Shown one piece after another: positions 8,610 through 16,814 of a DNA stretch of 30,957 nucleotides; position 1 is the first letter of the stretch; every line of letters starts with the position of its first letter. The stretch is taken from positions 1 to 30,957 of IMG/VR virus record IMGVR_UViG_3300002835_000738. One strand, written 5' to 3'. A program made the position numbers and the translations under genes. The notes beneath the pieces were generated by a model. It saw nothing but the letters and a program-made list of their open reading frames with translations, searched no databases and was not told the DNA's origin. This DNA comes from a virus.

Positions 8610-8688
8610 TTTTAAGTATCATCATATTTATTAATATAAAAAAAACTGATGCCTAATATATAAATGGTATAGTTTTTACAAAAGAAAG

Positions 8689-8702
8689 ATATTTATATTA
8701 AA
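8689..8702 (+). promoter_or_regulatory. Late-promoter-like box ATATTTATATTAAA before tail tube gene
   Basis: Exact 14-mer, 22 nt before the ATG at 8725 and downstream of a terminator, so the tube gene would need this promoter. A weaker variant, ATATTTATTAATAT, lies at 8624-8637 and could be a second start. Confidence 0.65.
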
Positions 8703-8724
8703 GAAATACTAAACAAAAAAAACA

Positions 8725-9213
8725 ATGGCTGAATTATTAGACCCAACCGAAATAATGTTTACCGCTTTTGAACCAAAAGTGGCTAACCGTTTTATCATGT
8801 ACATTGAAGGTATCCCTGCTTATTTAATTAAAGCGACTAATCGTCCAGGTATTACTTTCGGTGATGTGGTATTAGATCATATCAACGTAGAAAGAAAATT
8901 AAAAGGAAAAGGACGTTGGAATGATGTATCAATTACTTTATACGATCCAGTAGTTCCTTCAGCTTCTCAAGCAGTAATGGAATGGGTTCGTTTATCTCAT
9001 GAGTCTGTAACAGGTCGTGATGGTTATTCTGACTTTTACAAGAAAGACATTACTTTCAATGCTTTAGGACCAGTAGGTGATAAAGTTGAAGAATGGACGC
9101 TAAAAGGTGCTTATATTGGAGACGCTAACTTTGGTGACTTTGATTGGGCTACTGAAGATGCTGTAAATATTCAATTAACATTGAAATACGATTACGCAAT
9201 TTTGCAATTCTAA
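8725..9213 (+). CDS. gp19: Tail tube protein (gp19-like)
   Basis: 162 residues, matching the T4 gp19 length (163). Family features are visible: FEPKVANRFIMYIEGIPAYLIKA near the start, then a LDHINVERKLKGKGRWNDVSITLYDP strand region, and near the C-terminus an IQLTLKYDYAIL strand. Hexamers of this protein stack into the inner tube through which DNA passes. The gene follows the sheath, with its own upstream late-type box and a strong terminator after it, so it can be expressed at its own high level. Confidence 0.96.
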   Translation: MAELLDPTEIMFTAFEPKVANRFIMYIEGIPAYLIKATNRPGITFGDVVLDHINVERKLKGKGRWNDVSITLYDPVVPSASQAVMEWVRLSHESVTGRDGYSDFYKKDITFNALGPVGDKVEEWTLKGAYIGDANFGDFDWATEDAVNIQLTLKYDYAILQF

Positions 9214-9238
9214 TAATTTTAGTATCATCAATATATGT

Positions 9239-9267
9239 AAAGAGGCCATAGAAATATGGTCTTTTTT
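9239..9267 (+). terminator. Intrinsic terminator after tail tube gene
   Basis: AAAGAGGCCATA (9239-9250) pairs with TATGGTCTTTTT around a GAAA tetraloop (9251-9254), about 12 pairs with two G-U, running into a six-T tract. It lies 25 nt after the tube stop and is the clearest terminator in the window. Confidence 0.93.
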
Positions 9268-9276
9268 ACTGTTTAG

Positions 9277-9290
9277 ATATTTATATTAAA
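9277..9290 (+). promoter_or_regulatory. Late-promoter-like box ATATTTATATTAAA
   Basis: Exact 14-mer, 10 nt before the ATG at 9301 and 9 nt after the tube terminator. The terminator-box-ATG arrangement strongly suggests a fresh transcription start. Confidence 0.65.
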
Positions 9291-9300
9291 GACAAATACA

Positions 9301-9525
9301 ATGAAAACATCAGAATTTAGAAACTTAATCCGCGAAGAAGTTAAAAAAACTTTAAACGAAGGTGGAACTGGTATAGCTGAAAATATGTGGGTAAAAGAGT
9401 TAGTAGGTAAGAAAATTACAAAAGCATTTGTTAAAACAAGTGGTCCAGATTTAATCATATGGTGTGAAGATGGGTCACAGTACACATTGAAAACTGTAGC
9501 AGGCTTGGTTAAGTGGGATAAATAA
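9301..9525 (+). CDS. Small protein with capsid-targeting-like N-terminal peptide
   Basis: 74 residues beginning MKTSEFRNLIREEVKKTLNE. This N-terminus is shared with genes at 11180 and 30173 and more loosely with 9628. It resembles the T4 capsid-targeting sequence of internal proteins (MKTYQEFIAE), which gp21 protease cuts after a [LI]-x-E site; here I-R-E at residues 10-12 would fit. The remainder (MWVKELVGKKITKAFVKTSGPDLI...) looks like a small beta domain ending GSQYTLKTVAGLVKWDK. The real function is unknown; a virion-packaged internal protein is my inference. It has its own late-type box. Confidence 0.7.
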   Translation: MKTSEFRNLIREEVKKTLNEGGTGIAENMWVKELVGKKITKAFVKTSGPDLIIWCEDGSQYTLKTVAGLVKWDK

Positions 9526-9627
9526 CTACCTATAATGAAATTAAACGAAGGTACATTTGAAGGTAATTCAATCGCTGTTTATAATGCCTAAAACGGCAGA
9601 AGTCATGATATAATAAAATAAAATACA

Positions 9628-9978
9628 ATGAATCCAAAAGAATTTAAAAGGTTGTTGAAAGAGTTTGCTCCTACTCAACAAATTACTGAAGCAGATATTC
9701 AGCCTACAGGACCTGATGGCGAAAAAATTACAGACCCAGTTATTATCAAAAATTTAAATCTGGCTATTAAGGCAGTTAATTCTGCTATTCGTCCTAAATT
9801 AATACAAATGATTGAAGATCCAGAAGCAGCAAAGGCTTTGAAATCTACCTCTCAAAGAGCAGCGGTTATAGCTGCTATGGCAATTGCATTTGGAATTTCA
9901 GAAAAAGAATTTTCTCAAATCATTGTTAAGATCAAGACATTACTTAAGAAGTCAGATGACACTGTAAGTGAAGAATAA
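9628..9978 (+). CDS. Small helical protein with capsid-targeting-like N-terminus
   Basis: 116 residues. It starts MNPKEFKRLLKEFAPTQQI, a divergent version of the MK-x-x-EF-x-x-[LI]IREE peptide in neighbouring genes, with L-K-E at residues 10-12 as a possible prohead-protease site. The rest is mostly helical (NLNLAIKAVNSAIRPKLIQM, AAVIAAMAIAFGISEKEFSQIIVKI), with an Ala/Ile-rich amphipathic segment near residues 75-100. No known domain is recognised. No exact late box precedes it, so it may be read from the promoter at 9277. A role as an internal or assembly protein is inferred only. Confidence 0.65.
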   Translation: MNPKEFKRLLKEFAPTQQITEADIQPTGPDGEKITDPVIIKNLNLAIKAVNSAIRPKLIQMIEDPEAAKALKSTSQRAAVIAAMAIAFGISEKEFSQIIVKIKTLLKKSDDTVSEE

Positions 9979-9987
9979 TACAATTAC

Positions 9988-10001
9988 ATATTTATATTAA
10001 A
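9988..10001 (+). promoter_or_regulatory. Late-promoter-like box ATATTTATATTAAA
   Basis: Exact 14-mer, 14 nt before the ATG at 10016, just after the preceding gene's stop. Confidence 0.62.
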
Positions 10002-10015
10002 TAAAACCATTAGTT

Positions 10016-10885
10016 ATGCCAACAGTTAACGATAACTATCCTAAAAAGGATAATGCAGAAATGTCGGATGCGCAGTTAAAAGAACTTGCCATTCAACAAA
10101 TGCAACGCCAAGAGGTTAAAAACTCTGGATTCCCAACAGAAATGATTTCATTACCGTCTCAAGGTAAAGTATATCCTGAGACAAGTCCTTTATCTTCAGG
10201 TAAGATAGAAATGAAATACATGACAGCTCGAGAAGAAGATATTCTTACTTCACAAAATTTAATTCGTCAAGGAATTGTATTAGAAAAGCTAATGCAATCA
10301 ATGATTGTATCTCCTATTAATTACAATGATTTAGTTATTGGAGATAAAAATGCTATTATGGTCGCTGCTCGTATTTTAGGATACGGTAAAGACTATTCTG
10401 CTTCTGTAGATTGTCCAAAATGTGAAGCTAGTAATCCTATTGAAATAGATTTAACTCAGTTACCTGAAAAGTCTATTCCTGAAGATGCTAAAATGATATC
10501 TCCAGGCGTATTTGAATTTACGTTACCTCAATCAAAACGAGTAATTCATTTTAAATTAATTAATACAGGTCTAGATAAGCAAATTACTAGAGATTTAGAA
10601 GCAACTAAAAAAGCTAATAAATCATCCACTGCAATTGACAGAGAATTGACTACTAGATTGAAAAATATCATAGTGTCAGTTGACGGCGAGACAGATAAAA
10701 AATTCATAAGCAATTTTGTTGATAATGAATTATTTGCAATGGATTCTAGATCATTTAGAACATATATGAAAGAAGTAGCACCTGACACGACATTTGCCGT
10801 TAATTTTGTATGCAGCGAATGCGACCACGAAGAGGAGGCGTTAGGGTTTTCAATTGATACTAACTTTTTTTGGCCTAAGTTCTAA
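10016..10885 (+). CDS. Baseplate hub assembly/tail assembly chaperone-like protein with zinc-ribbon cysteines
   Basis: 289 residues. The N-terminal part contains GFPTEMISLPSQGKVYP and KYMTAREEDILTSQNLIRQG, which I recognise from the T4 gp26/gp51-type hub assembly family found before the tape measure in many T4-like phages. Two cysteine pairs, CPKC (133-136) and CSEC (266-269), would form a four-Cys zinc ribbon. Position, two genes upstream of the tape measure, fits a tail assembly chaperone. The 3' end carries a seven-T run (10865-10871) where ribosomes could shift into the next open frame. Family naming is moderately sure; zinc binding is inferred from the cysteines. Confidence 0.75.
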   Translation: MPTVNDNYPKKDNAEMSDAQLKELAIQQMQRQEVKNSGFPTEMISLPSQGKVYPETSPLSSGKIEMKYMTAREEDILTSQNLIRQGIVLEKLMQSMIVSPINYNDLVIGDKNAIMVAARILGYGKDYSASVDCPKCEASNPIEIDLTQLPEKSIPEDAKMISPGVFEFTLPQSKRVIHFKLINTGLDKQITRDLEATKKANKSSTAIDRELTTRLKNIIVSVDGETDKKFISNFVDNELFAMDSRSFRTYMKEVAPDTTFAVNFVCSECDHEEEALGFSIDTNFFWPKF

Positions 10886-11099
10886 ACACAAACCTTTAAT
10901 TCATAGTCAGTTATTTGATATGGTTTATCATGGCCATGGATTTACCTGGTCTGAATTATATAATATGCCAGTTTGGCTTCGTAAATTTTATTATAAAAAG
11001 ATGGAAGAAGCAATGAGTAAACAAAAAGAAGCTCATACAAAAGCATCTAAAAAAACATCTAAACCTAAAATATCAAGACCATCAGTAGGACCTAAATAA
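10854..11099 (+). CDS. Frameshift extension of the tail assembly chaperone
   Basis: This frame is open from inside the preceding gene to 11099. The protein segment GLSSKHKPLIHSQLFDMVYH followed by GHGFTWSELYNMPVWLRKFYYKKM resembles short conserved proteins (xxYNMPxWLRxFY) encoded between the hub-assembly gene and the tape measure in T4-like phages, ending in a Lys/Ser-rich tail. The only starts are TTG at 10854 and an internal ATG at 10920. The conserved-looking HKPLIHSQLFD lies before that ATG, so translation by frameshift from the upstream gene is more likely than independent initiation. In-frame use probably begins near 10872. The gene's stop lies inside a terminator hairpin. Confidence 0.68.
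   Translation: MILTFFGLSSKHKPLIHSQLFDMVYHGHGFTWSELYNMPVWLRKFYYKKMEEAMSKQKEAHTKASKKTSKPKISRPSVGPK
10865..10871 (+). promoter_or_regulatory. Candidate ribosomal frameshift site (T7 run)
   Basis: In the upstream gene's frame the codons are AAC TTT TTT TGG, five codons before the stop at 10883. A +1 (or -2) slip on TTT TTT T moves into the frame that runs to 11099, giving ...NFF-GLSSKHKPL. The other shift (-1) would stop after two codons (TTG GCC TAA). A homopolymer slip site in a tail chaperone gene just before a tape measure gene parallels lambda G/GT-type frameshifting. Confidence 0.5.
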
Positions 11100-11111
11100 G
11101 GTCCTATTTTT
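11086..11111 (+). terminator. Intrinsic terminator overlapping stop codon
   Basis: TAGGACCT (11086-11093) pairs perfectly with AGGTCCTA (11099-11106) around AAATA, followed by TTTTT. The hairpin includes the last codons and TAA of the upstream frame, so terminating ribosomes could influence its folding. Confidence 0.88.
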
Positions 11112-11150
11112 GTATTCGTATGAAATTGATACCAACTGTTTATTAAACTG

Positions 11151-11164
11151 ATATTTATATTAAA
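11151..11164 (+). promoter_or_regulatory. Late-promoter-like box ATATTTATATTAAA before tape measure unit
   Basis: Exact 14-mer, 15 nt before the ATG at 11180 and about 40 nt after a strong terminator. The following genes to 19308 lie close together without further exact boxes, so this may drive the whole tape measure/baseplate unit. Confidence 0.65.
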
Positions 11165-11179
11165 TAAAGAGTAAATTAC

Positions 11180-11596
11180 ATGAAAACCTCTCAAATAAAA
11201 CAAATTATTAAAGAAGAAATAATATTAAATAAACTTAATGTTATTGACAGCTCTATTTCATCAATTTGTGAAGAATATATGCAAGTGTCAACTTTAAATG
11301 AAAGTATTTTAGGATCATTAATGGGTCTTTTTCTAGATTCTAAATACAGAAAAAAAGCTGAAGAGCTTAAAAAATCTCCAGAGTATAAAGATTTAATGCT
11401 TCAAATGAAAGTTTCAGCTGAATCACTTAATGCAGTAACTGAAAAATTAAAAAAAGCTATTGATGAAAAACAAGCAGCAATTGCAGCTGCTAAATCAGTA
11501 GGCATTAAACTTAAACCATATACAACAATTGATGATTTAATAGCACAGTTTCCTGGACATGCAAAATTATTAGCTAAATATAAACCTAATAAATAA
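11180..11596 (+). CDS. Small helical protein with capsid-targeting-like N-terminus
   Basis: 138 residues starting MKTSQIKQIIKEEIILNKLN, with the same N-terminal peptide type as the genes at 9301 and 30173; I-K-E at residues 10-12 would suit gp21-type cleavage. The body is helical and charged (YRKKAEELKKSPEYKDLMLQ; AVTEKLKKAIDEKQAAIAAA), and a short hydrophobic ESILGSLMGLFLDS segment sits near residues 42-55. It precedes the tape measure by 4 nt, so it is translated with it. Internal head protein or tape-measure partner are both possible; I cannot decide between them. Confidence 0.68.
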   Translation: MKTSQIKQIIKEEIILNKLNVIDSSISSICEEYMQVSTLNESILGSLMGLFLDSKYRKKAEELKKSPEYKDLMLQMKVSAESLNAVTEKLKKAIDEKQAAIAAAKSVGIKLKPYTTIDDLIAQFPGHAKLLAKYKPNK

Positions 11597-11600
11597 ATAA

Positions 11601-14153
11601 ATGGCTAAAGATTCTGATAAATTAATTGCGGACCAAGCAAAACAAATTAAAGCCTTAAAAGAAGCTGCTCGTAAAAAAGAAGCTAAAGCGAGTACTGAAA
11701 TGAAAGATCAAGTAGATTGGTCTCAACAGTTACTGGATATAGAATCTGAAAGAATTAAAGGATGGTCAAAGTTACGAGAGTCTCAAGAGTTGTCGGCAAT
11801 GGCAATGGAAGACCTCCGAGATACTACGAAACAAATGTCTGCCATAGACAGAAAAAATTTAATTACTAATACTAAACAAGAAAAAGCACTTCAAAAAAAT
11901 CTTAAAGCTCAAATTAAAATTTATGATTTAGAAAAAGAAGCTTTACCTCATAGAAAAAAATTATTAGAGTCTCAAGAAAAATTAAATAAACTACATGATA
12001 AATATAAAGAGTCAGTAGAAGAAAGTTTAGACTTTTTTGACGATTTTAATAGCAAAATAAAAAGTATTCCTATTGTAGGAGATTTTTTATCAAAGGCAAT
12101 TGGATTAGATAAAATAAAAGAAGAACTTACTGATAAATTTACAGGGTATTTAACAAACGCATTAGACCCTGCATCAGCTGCGCAGGCAGCGGCATCCGCA
12201 GAAGCAGTTGCCGGCTATGAAGCACAAATTGCAGCTCAAGGAGTATTAGCAGCTGAAACTGGAGTAGTAGCTGTAGAATCCGGAGTAATTGCAACAGAAA
12301 TAGGAGTTGCAGCAGCTGAGACAGTAGCTTTAACTGCAGGAACAGCAGCAGCATCTGTAGGAGCAATGGGATTTGCATCTGCAATGGGCGCAGCGGCAGT
12401 AGCGGCATGGGCAGCAATGTCACCAATGCTTCCTTTAATTGCTTTAGCTGCGGCATTGTTAGCAACAATAATGCTTATTAAAAAAGGATTAGATGTAGAT
12501 GAAGAAATATCACATCTAGCTAAAGGAATGGGCCAAACTAAGCACGAAGCTGAAGAAGCACATCATCAATTTGCAGAAATTGCAGCTGATACTGAAATAG
12601 TAGGAGCTAATATAGAATCAATAACTCAAGCCAATAAAGATTTAAATGCTATTTTAGGAACTAACGTTACAGCGTCTAAAGAAATGTTAGAAGCTCAAGT
12701 TCTTCTAACAAAACAATATGGATTGACAGGCGAAGAAGCAGCAGAGTTTCAAGCCGTATCAGCCGGCACTGGTAAAACAGTTAATCAAAATTTAGCGACA
12801 GTTCAAGCAATGGTCGAAGGTTATAATACCATGACCGGCGATTCTTTGAATTTTAAAGAGATATCAAAAGACATTGCTAAAACTTCTAAAGCTACTTTAG
12901 CTTCTTATAAAGGAAACGTTAAAGCTCTTACGCTAGCTGCTATTCAAGCTAAGAAAATGGGTATGTCTTTAGAAGATACTCAACATGTAGCTGATAATTT
13001 GCTAGATATTGAATCTTCAGTTGAGGCTGAAATGAAAGCCAATGTATTGACAGGTAAGCATATGAATATGAATAAAGCTCGTCAATTAGCATTAGAAGGC
13101 AAAACAGCAGAAGCTGCAGCAGAGGCTGTTTCTCAAGCAGGTTCGCTTTCTGAATTAAACGACATGAACATTATTCAACGTAAATCAATTGCAGATGCAG
13201 CGGGAGTTACTGTTGATCAGTTAATGAAATCGGCTGAATTACAAGAATATAGCAATGCATTAAATGGCGCAGAGATAACAGATATGAAAGATCTAACTGC
13301 TGAACAAATCCATCAGTTAGAAATAGCAGGGGCAATTGATAAGACAAAGGCAGATCAATTAATGAAAGAACAACAAATTGCTTCTACAAATGAAAAAATG
13401 GCTCATATAGGAGATAGGTTATCAGCAATTATGATGAAGATTGCTGATCCAATCGTAGATATGTTAGATCCATTAATGGAAATGGTAGATTTTGTATTTC
13501 CTTTACTTGGAGTAGCAATGGCTCCAATGATGTTCGGATTTAAAGTTGTAGGCATAACTGTAGGAGGTATAATAAAAGCAGTTAGTTATTTAATCGGAGT
13601 TATCGGCCGATTAGGTATAATGATTAATGAAGCTTTAGGAGATCCGTTAAAAGGAATAGTAGATTTTTTCAAAGATATCGGAAATTCTATATCAAACTTC
13701 TTTGGAGGAATATTTGATTATTTTTCAGAAAGAATAACTAATATGTTACCAGATTGGGCATTGAAGTTATTAGATATAGGACCTTCAAATAAAGAATCAG
13801 AAGCTTCGCATCAGAAAGTTGATGATGCTATGATAGCTCCAGATGGAGGATTAGTAGTATCAGGTCAAAAAGGATCGTTTCAATTAAATTCTCAAGATTC
13901 TGTAGTAGCTGGAACTAGTTTAGGAGAGCAAAAAGACGACGGACCAAGTGACTTTAGCAATTGGTGGGATTCAATGACAGGCGGAAATGACAATGCAGAA
14001 ATAGTTTCTTTATTAAGAGAATTAATCGCAAAAGTTGAACAACCAGTAATGGTTAATATTGGCGGCCGAGTAGTCGACGAAATGGAAAAACAAACTTCTT
14101 TAAGAAGAACGTATAATACCAAAATGGACAGCGGTTATGGCACGTTTGGATAA
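11601..14153 (+). CDS. Tail tape measure protein (gp29-like)
   Basis: 850 residues. Residues 1-150 are charged coiled coil. Residues about 188-270 are extremely Ala-rich and lead into a hydrophobic segment (PMLPLIALAAALLATIMLI, about 275-293). Long helical stretches follow to about 600, then a second hydrophobic region (FPLLGVAMAPMMFGFKVVGI and beyond). Near the end, IAPDGGLVVSGQKGSFQLN is a pattern I know from tape measure proteins of T4-like phages. Length, helicity and membrane-like segments fit a protein that sets tail length and is injected first. Position between the assembly chaperone and baseplate genes supports this. Repetitive Ala codons explain open antisense frames here. Confidence 0.88.
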   Translation: MAKDSDKLIADQAKQIKALKEAARKKEAKASTEMKDQVDWSQQLLDIESERIKGWSKLRESQELSAMAMEDLRDTTKQMSAIDRKNLITNTKQEKALQKNLKAQIKIYDLEKEALPHRKKLLESQEKLNKLHDKYKESVEESLDFFDDFNSKIKSIPIVGDFLSKAIGLDKIKEELTDKFTGYLTNALDPASAAQAAASAEAVAGYEAQIAAQGVLAAETGVVAVESGVIATEIGVAAAETVALTAGTAAASVGAMGFASAMGAAAVAAWAAMSPMLPLIALAAALLATIMLIKKGLDVDEEISHLAKGMGQTKHEAEEAHHQFAEIAADTEIVGANIESITQANKDLNAILGTNVTASKEMLEAQVLLTKQYGLTGEEAAEFQAVSAGTGKTVNQNLATVQAMVEGYNTMTGDSLNFKEISKDIAKTSKATLASYKGNVKALTLAAIQAKKMGMSLEDTQHVADNLLDIESSVEAEMKANVLTGKHMNMNKARQLALEGKTAEAAAEAVSQAGSLSELNDMNIIQRKSIADAAGVTVDQLMKSAELQEYSNALNGAEITDMKDLTAEQIHQLEIAGAIDKTKADQLMKEQQIASTNEKMAHIGDRLSAIMMKIADPIVDMLDPLMEMVDFVFPLLGVAMAPMMFGFKVVGITVGGIIKAVSYLIGVIGRLGIMINEALGDPLKGIVDFFKDIGNSISNFFGGIFDYFSERITNMLPDWALKLLDIGPSNKESEASHQKVDDAMIAPDGGLVVSGQKGSFQLNSQDSVVAGTSLGEQKDDGPSDFSNWWDSMTGGNDNAEIVSLLRELIAKVEQPVMVNIGGRVVDEMEKQTSLRRTYNTKMDSGYGTFG

Positions 14154-14163
14154 TTATTAGTAT

Positions 14164-16488
14164 ATGGCATTAATAGACTTAAAATCAAATTTAGCAAGTT
14201 TTCGTTCAGACTTTTCAACACCTAGTGTTGCAACTCAAACTGAAATGCCGACTAAACAATTAAAGAAGGCTCAGCAAACACAAGCATCTCGAGCTACAGT
14301 GGATCGAACCAATTGGATTGATTCAGTTGTAATTAACGATTTTAAAAATACTGGCCCGACTGGTTGGCAACCTGGAAAATTTACTTTGCGATCACAATTA
14401 GGAGATGGAAAATCTCCATTAATAAGAAGTTATGACCCGCTTATAACAAACACTTATAATTGGTATAACTCTGATGGTAAAGTAAGTCCACATACAGGAT
14501 TTTATAGTAAAGATAATACTTATCAAATAAAAGCAACTAAAAAAGGATTTTTAGCGGCTACATACAATACAAATTCTCCAGTAGATGATGTATATAAAAA
14601 GTTTAGTTTACAAGACGAAGCTTACAATCCGACTTACATAAAACAACCTTTTATTGTAAGAGGTATTCAGCGTAAAGGAAATGAAACTCCTCAATATTGG
14701 GGATTCGGATCTCGTTCAGGATTTGATGATGGATTGATTAGAGGCGGTGTAGTAACAGTTGCAGACCGAGTTGTATCAGATACCGTTCGTATTGCAAAAT
14801 TCATGGCATCTCCTAAAGGTCTTTTATGGATAGTTAAACAAGTAGGATTAGGGTTAACCAATTCTAAAGTAGAAGCTGTTGGAGGAACTTTTGGTCGACA
14901 AACAAGAATACATACCGGAGTCGCTTCATTACTTTCAGTACCCGGTACTCCATTTGGATTGCATTTTACTCGCCATGGCATTCCATTTGCAAATGAATCT
15001 GCTAGCTATGAAAATGTAATTAAAGAGAAGCAACGTACAAGCGCTGGGGAAGTATATAGCAGATTAATTGATTTGCAAAAAGAATTTGATGCTGGTAAAT
15101 TTTATAGCAATAAAATAATAGAAGGCTTATCTAAAGTTAAAATATTTAAAACTAAGTCGCTAGGCTCTAACATATTATCAGGATTAGGCGGACCAGGTTC
15201 AGTATATGGAATAGGATTTACTCAAATTCGCAGAGTTACAGACACTAAATCAGACGCAGTTGAACGAGCAGCAAGATTTGGATTTACTCAAATACATAGT
15301 ATTGAGTCTCAATACGCGTCTGCAATTGGTAAAGCATCAACTTCAACAAAAACAGATGAGTTAATTAAACTACCTGGTGAAAATGTAATTAGAAACAGTA
15401 GAATTGATAATGAAATTGGCGGAGTTTTACCAAATGGACAATTTGGTAATTATGATGAAAAAACCCCTGGTAATGATCAAGAAGCTGATTTATCAACTTT
15501 AGCAACACTTAAAAATACATATACAAGCACTCCAAATAACCCAATTAATACATATGCTACATTAGCGTATACAAAAATTAATAAAAATGCTAGGTCGGAA
15601 AGAAAAGGAGATTTTCGAAATGGATTAGATGATAGCGCTAAATCATTTAGCGGTAAAAAATTAACTGCTGATCAAAATCAATATGAAAAGTATAATTTAG
15701 AAACTAAATACGGATTTGGTAATGTTGGTAAAGTTGGAGCAGACAGAAGCGATCCTAATAAATTTTTAGTAGATTCGACAGAGTTTACTAAAAAGAAAAA
15801 AAATAGATTTGTTTTAATTAATAAAGGAGATGCATTTCGTGGAGATAAAGTAACTGCTATTGACATAGCATCTCCTGGAAAAAACAATCAAGTATATACA
15901 GATACCGGTCAAGATTTAATTACATTTTATTTTGAAGATGGCGAAGAAGGGACAAATGTAATGCCATTTAGATGTACAATGACTGGATATTCAGATTCAT
16001 TTACTCCAGGATGGGATAGAATAGATATTATGGGACGTCCAGATGGCGCGTATTTATATACAACATTTGAACGTTCAGTTTCATTTAATTTTACAGTAGC
16101 CGCATTATCTCGTTCAGAAATGATACCTATGTGGAGAAAGTTAAATTATCTATCTACATATACAATGCCAGACTTTAATGGTTCGGCTAGACCATCAGGT
16201 CCATTTATGAGAATTAGTATAGGAAGTTTATTTAAAAACACTCCTGGATTTATTTCTTCTTTAACATATACAGTCCCAGATGACACCAATTGGGATATAG
16301 CAGAAGATGCAAAAACTAATAAAAATGCTAAACAATTACCAATGGTAGTTGATGTAGCTATGTCGTTTACTGTAGTAGGTGACTTCCGACCACAAATGAT
16401 GGGAAGAGCTTATAGTTTACAAGGAGAAGGCGATTGGTTAAAAGATTCAGTTACAAAATTAGGATCAAAATCTAAAGGTAAAAAATAA
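14164..16488 (+). CDS. Large baseplate/tail tube initiator-like structural protein
   Basis: 774 residues with no catalytic motif. The N-terminal third contains DRTNWIDSVVINDFKNTG and a Tyr/Asn-rich region. The C-terminal part (about 585-765) contains FYFEDGEEGTNVMPFRCTMT, FERSVSFNFTVAALSRSEM and SLTYTVPDDTNWDI, then VDVAMSFTVVGDFRPQM. Alternating strands with this layout recall tube-like folds of baseplate cap proteins such as T4 gp48/gp54. Its place directly after the tape measure and before a gp53-like gene supports a baseplate-tube junction role. The assignment to a specific T4 homologue is uncertain; structural protein is much surer. It starts 10 nt after the tape measure stop. Confidence 0.7.
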   Translation: MALIDLKSNLASFRSDFSTPSVATQTEMPTKQLKKAQQTQASRATVDRTNWIDSVVINDFKNTGPTGWQPGKFTLRSQLGDGKSPLIRSYDPLITNTYNWYNSDGKVSPHTGFYSKDNTYQIKATKKGFLAATYNTNSPVDDVYKKFSLQDEAYNPTYIKQPFIVRGIQRKGNETPQYWGFGSRSGFDDGLIRGGVVTVADRVVSDTVRIAKFMASPKGLLWIVKQVGLGLTNSKVEAVGGTFGRQTRIHTGVASLLSVPGTPFGLHFTRHGIPFANESASYENVIKEKQRTSAGEVYSRLIDLQKEFDAGKFYSNKIIEGLSKVKIFKTKSLGSNILSGLGGPGSVYGIGFTQIRRVTDTKSDAVERAARFGFTQIHSIESQYASAIGKASTSTKTDELIKLPGENVIRNSRIDNEIGGVLPNGQFGNYDEKTPGNDQEADLSTLATLKNTYTSTPNNPINTYATLAYTKINKNARSERKGDFRNGLDDSAKSFSGKKLTADQNQYEKYNLETKYGFGNVGKVGADRSDPNKFLVDSTEFTKKKKNRFVLINKGDAFRGDKVTAIDIASPGKNNQVYTDTGQDLITFYFEDGEEGTNVMPFRCTMTGYSDSFTPGWDRIDIMGRPDGAYLYTTFERSVSFNFTVAALSRSEMIPMWRKLNYLSTYTMPDFNGSARPSGPFMRISIGSLFKNTPGFISSLTYTVPDDTNWDIAEDAKTNKNAKQLPMVVDVAMSFTVVGDFRPQMMGRAYSLQGEGDWLKDSVTKLGSKSKGKK

Positions 16489-16493
16489 AAATT

Positions 16494-16814
16494 ATGTCAA
16501 GATACGATAATTACACATTTACTCAAACACCTAAATTAGATGTTGAGAACAAACGAAGATATTACGATTCGTTAATAGATCCTGTAATCGAAAAAAGCGT
16601 TGATGATATTTATGTAGTTACGAGTGTCGGAGAACGTTTAGACCTATTAGCATGGAAATATTATCAAGATCCAGAATTATGGTGGATTATTTCTGCAGCG
16701 AACCCAGAATTACGAAAGGATTCCTTATATTTAGAACCTGGTATTCAAGTTCGTGTACCTAGAGATTATCAAGTAGTATTACAATTGTTTATAGATCAAA
16801 ATAGTTTTAGATAA
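16494..16814 (+). CDS. Baseplate wedge protein with LysM-like domain (gp53-like)
   Basis: 106 residues. After an N-terminal FTQTPKLDVENKRRYYDSLI segment comes a LysM-like fold: YVVTSVGERLDLLAWKYYQD, then ELWWIISAANPE, and ending LEPGIQVRVPRDY. This order (VxxGxRLDxLAxxYYxDPxLWWxIxxAN...PGxxLxIP) is the hallmark of T4 gp53-type wedge proteins and small LysM baseplate proteins that bind the tube or hub. The TAA stop overlaps the next ATG (TAATG), indicating translational coupling with the hub gene. Confidence 0.88.
   Translation: MSRYDNYTFTQTPKLDVENKRRYYDSLIDPVIEKSVDDIYVVTSVGERLDLLAWKYYQDPELWWIISAANPELRKDSLYLEPGIQVRVPRDYQVVLQLFIDQNSFR

Noticed and set aside
9535-9591. 18-codon ORF MKLNEGTFEGNSIAVYNA between 9525 and 9628
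   Set aside because: Too short to support; it faintly recalls the LNEG stretch after the tag in the 9301 protein and might be a remnant, but it lacks the tag itself and chance is likely. TGCC/GGCA near 9584-9597 is only a 4-bp hairpin.
12139-12468. Antisense frame encoding a Leu/Gln-rich product opposite the tape measure
   Set aside because: It is the complement of an Ala-rich segment (GCA/GCT codons read as Leu/Gln-type codons in reverse) and has no independent start signals.
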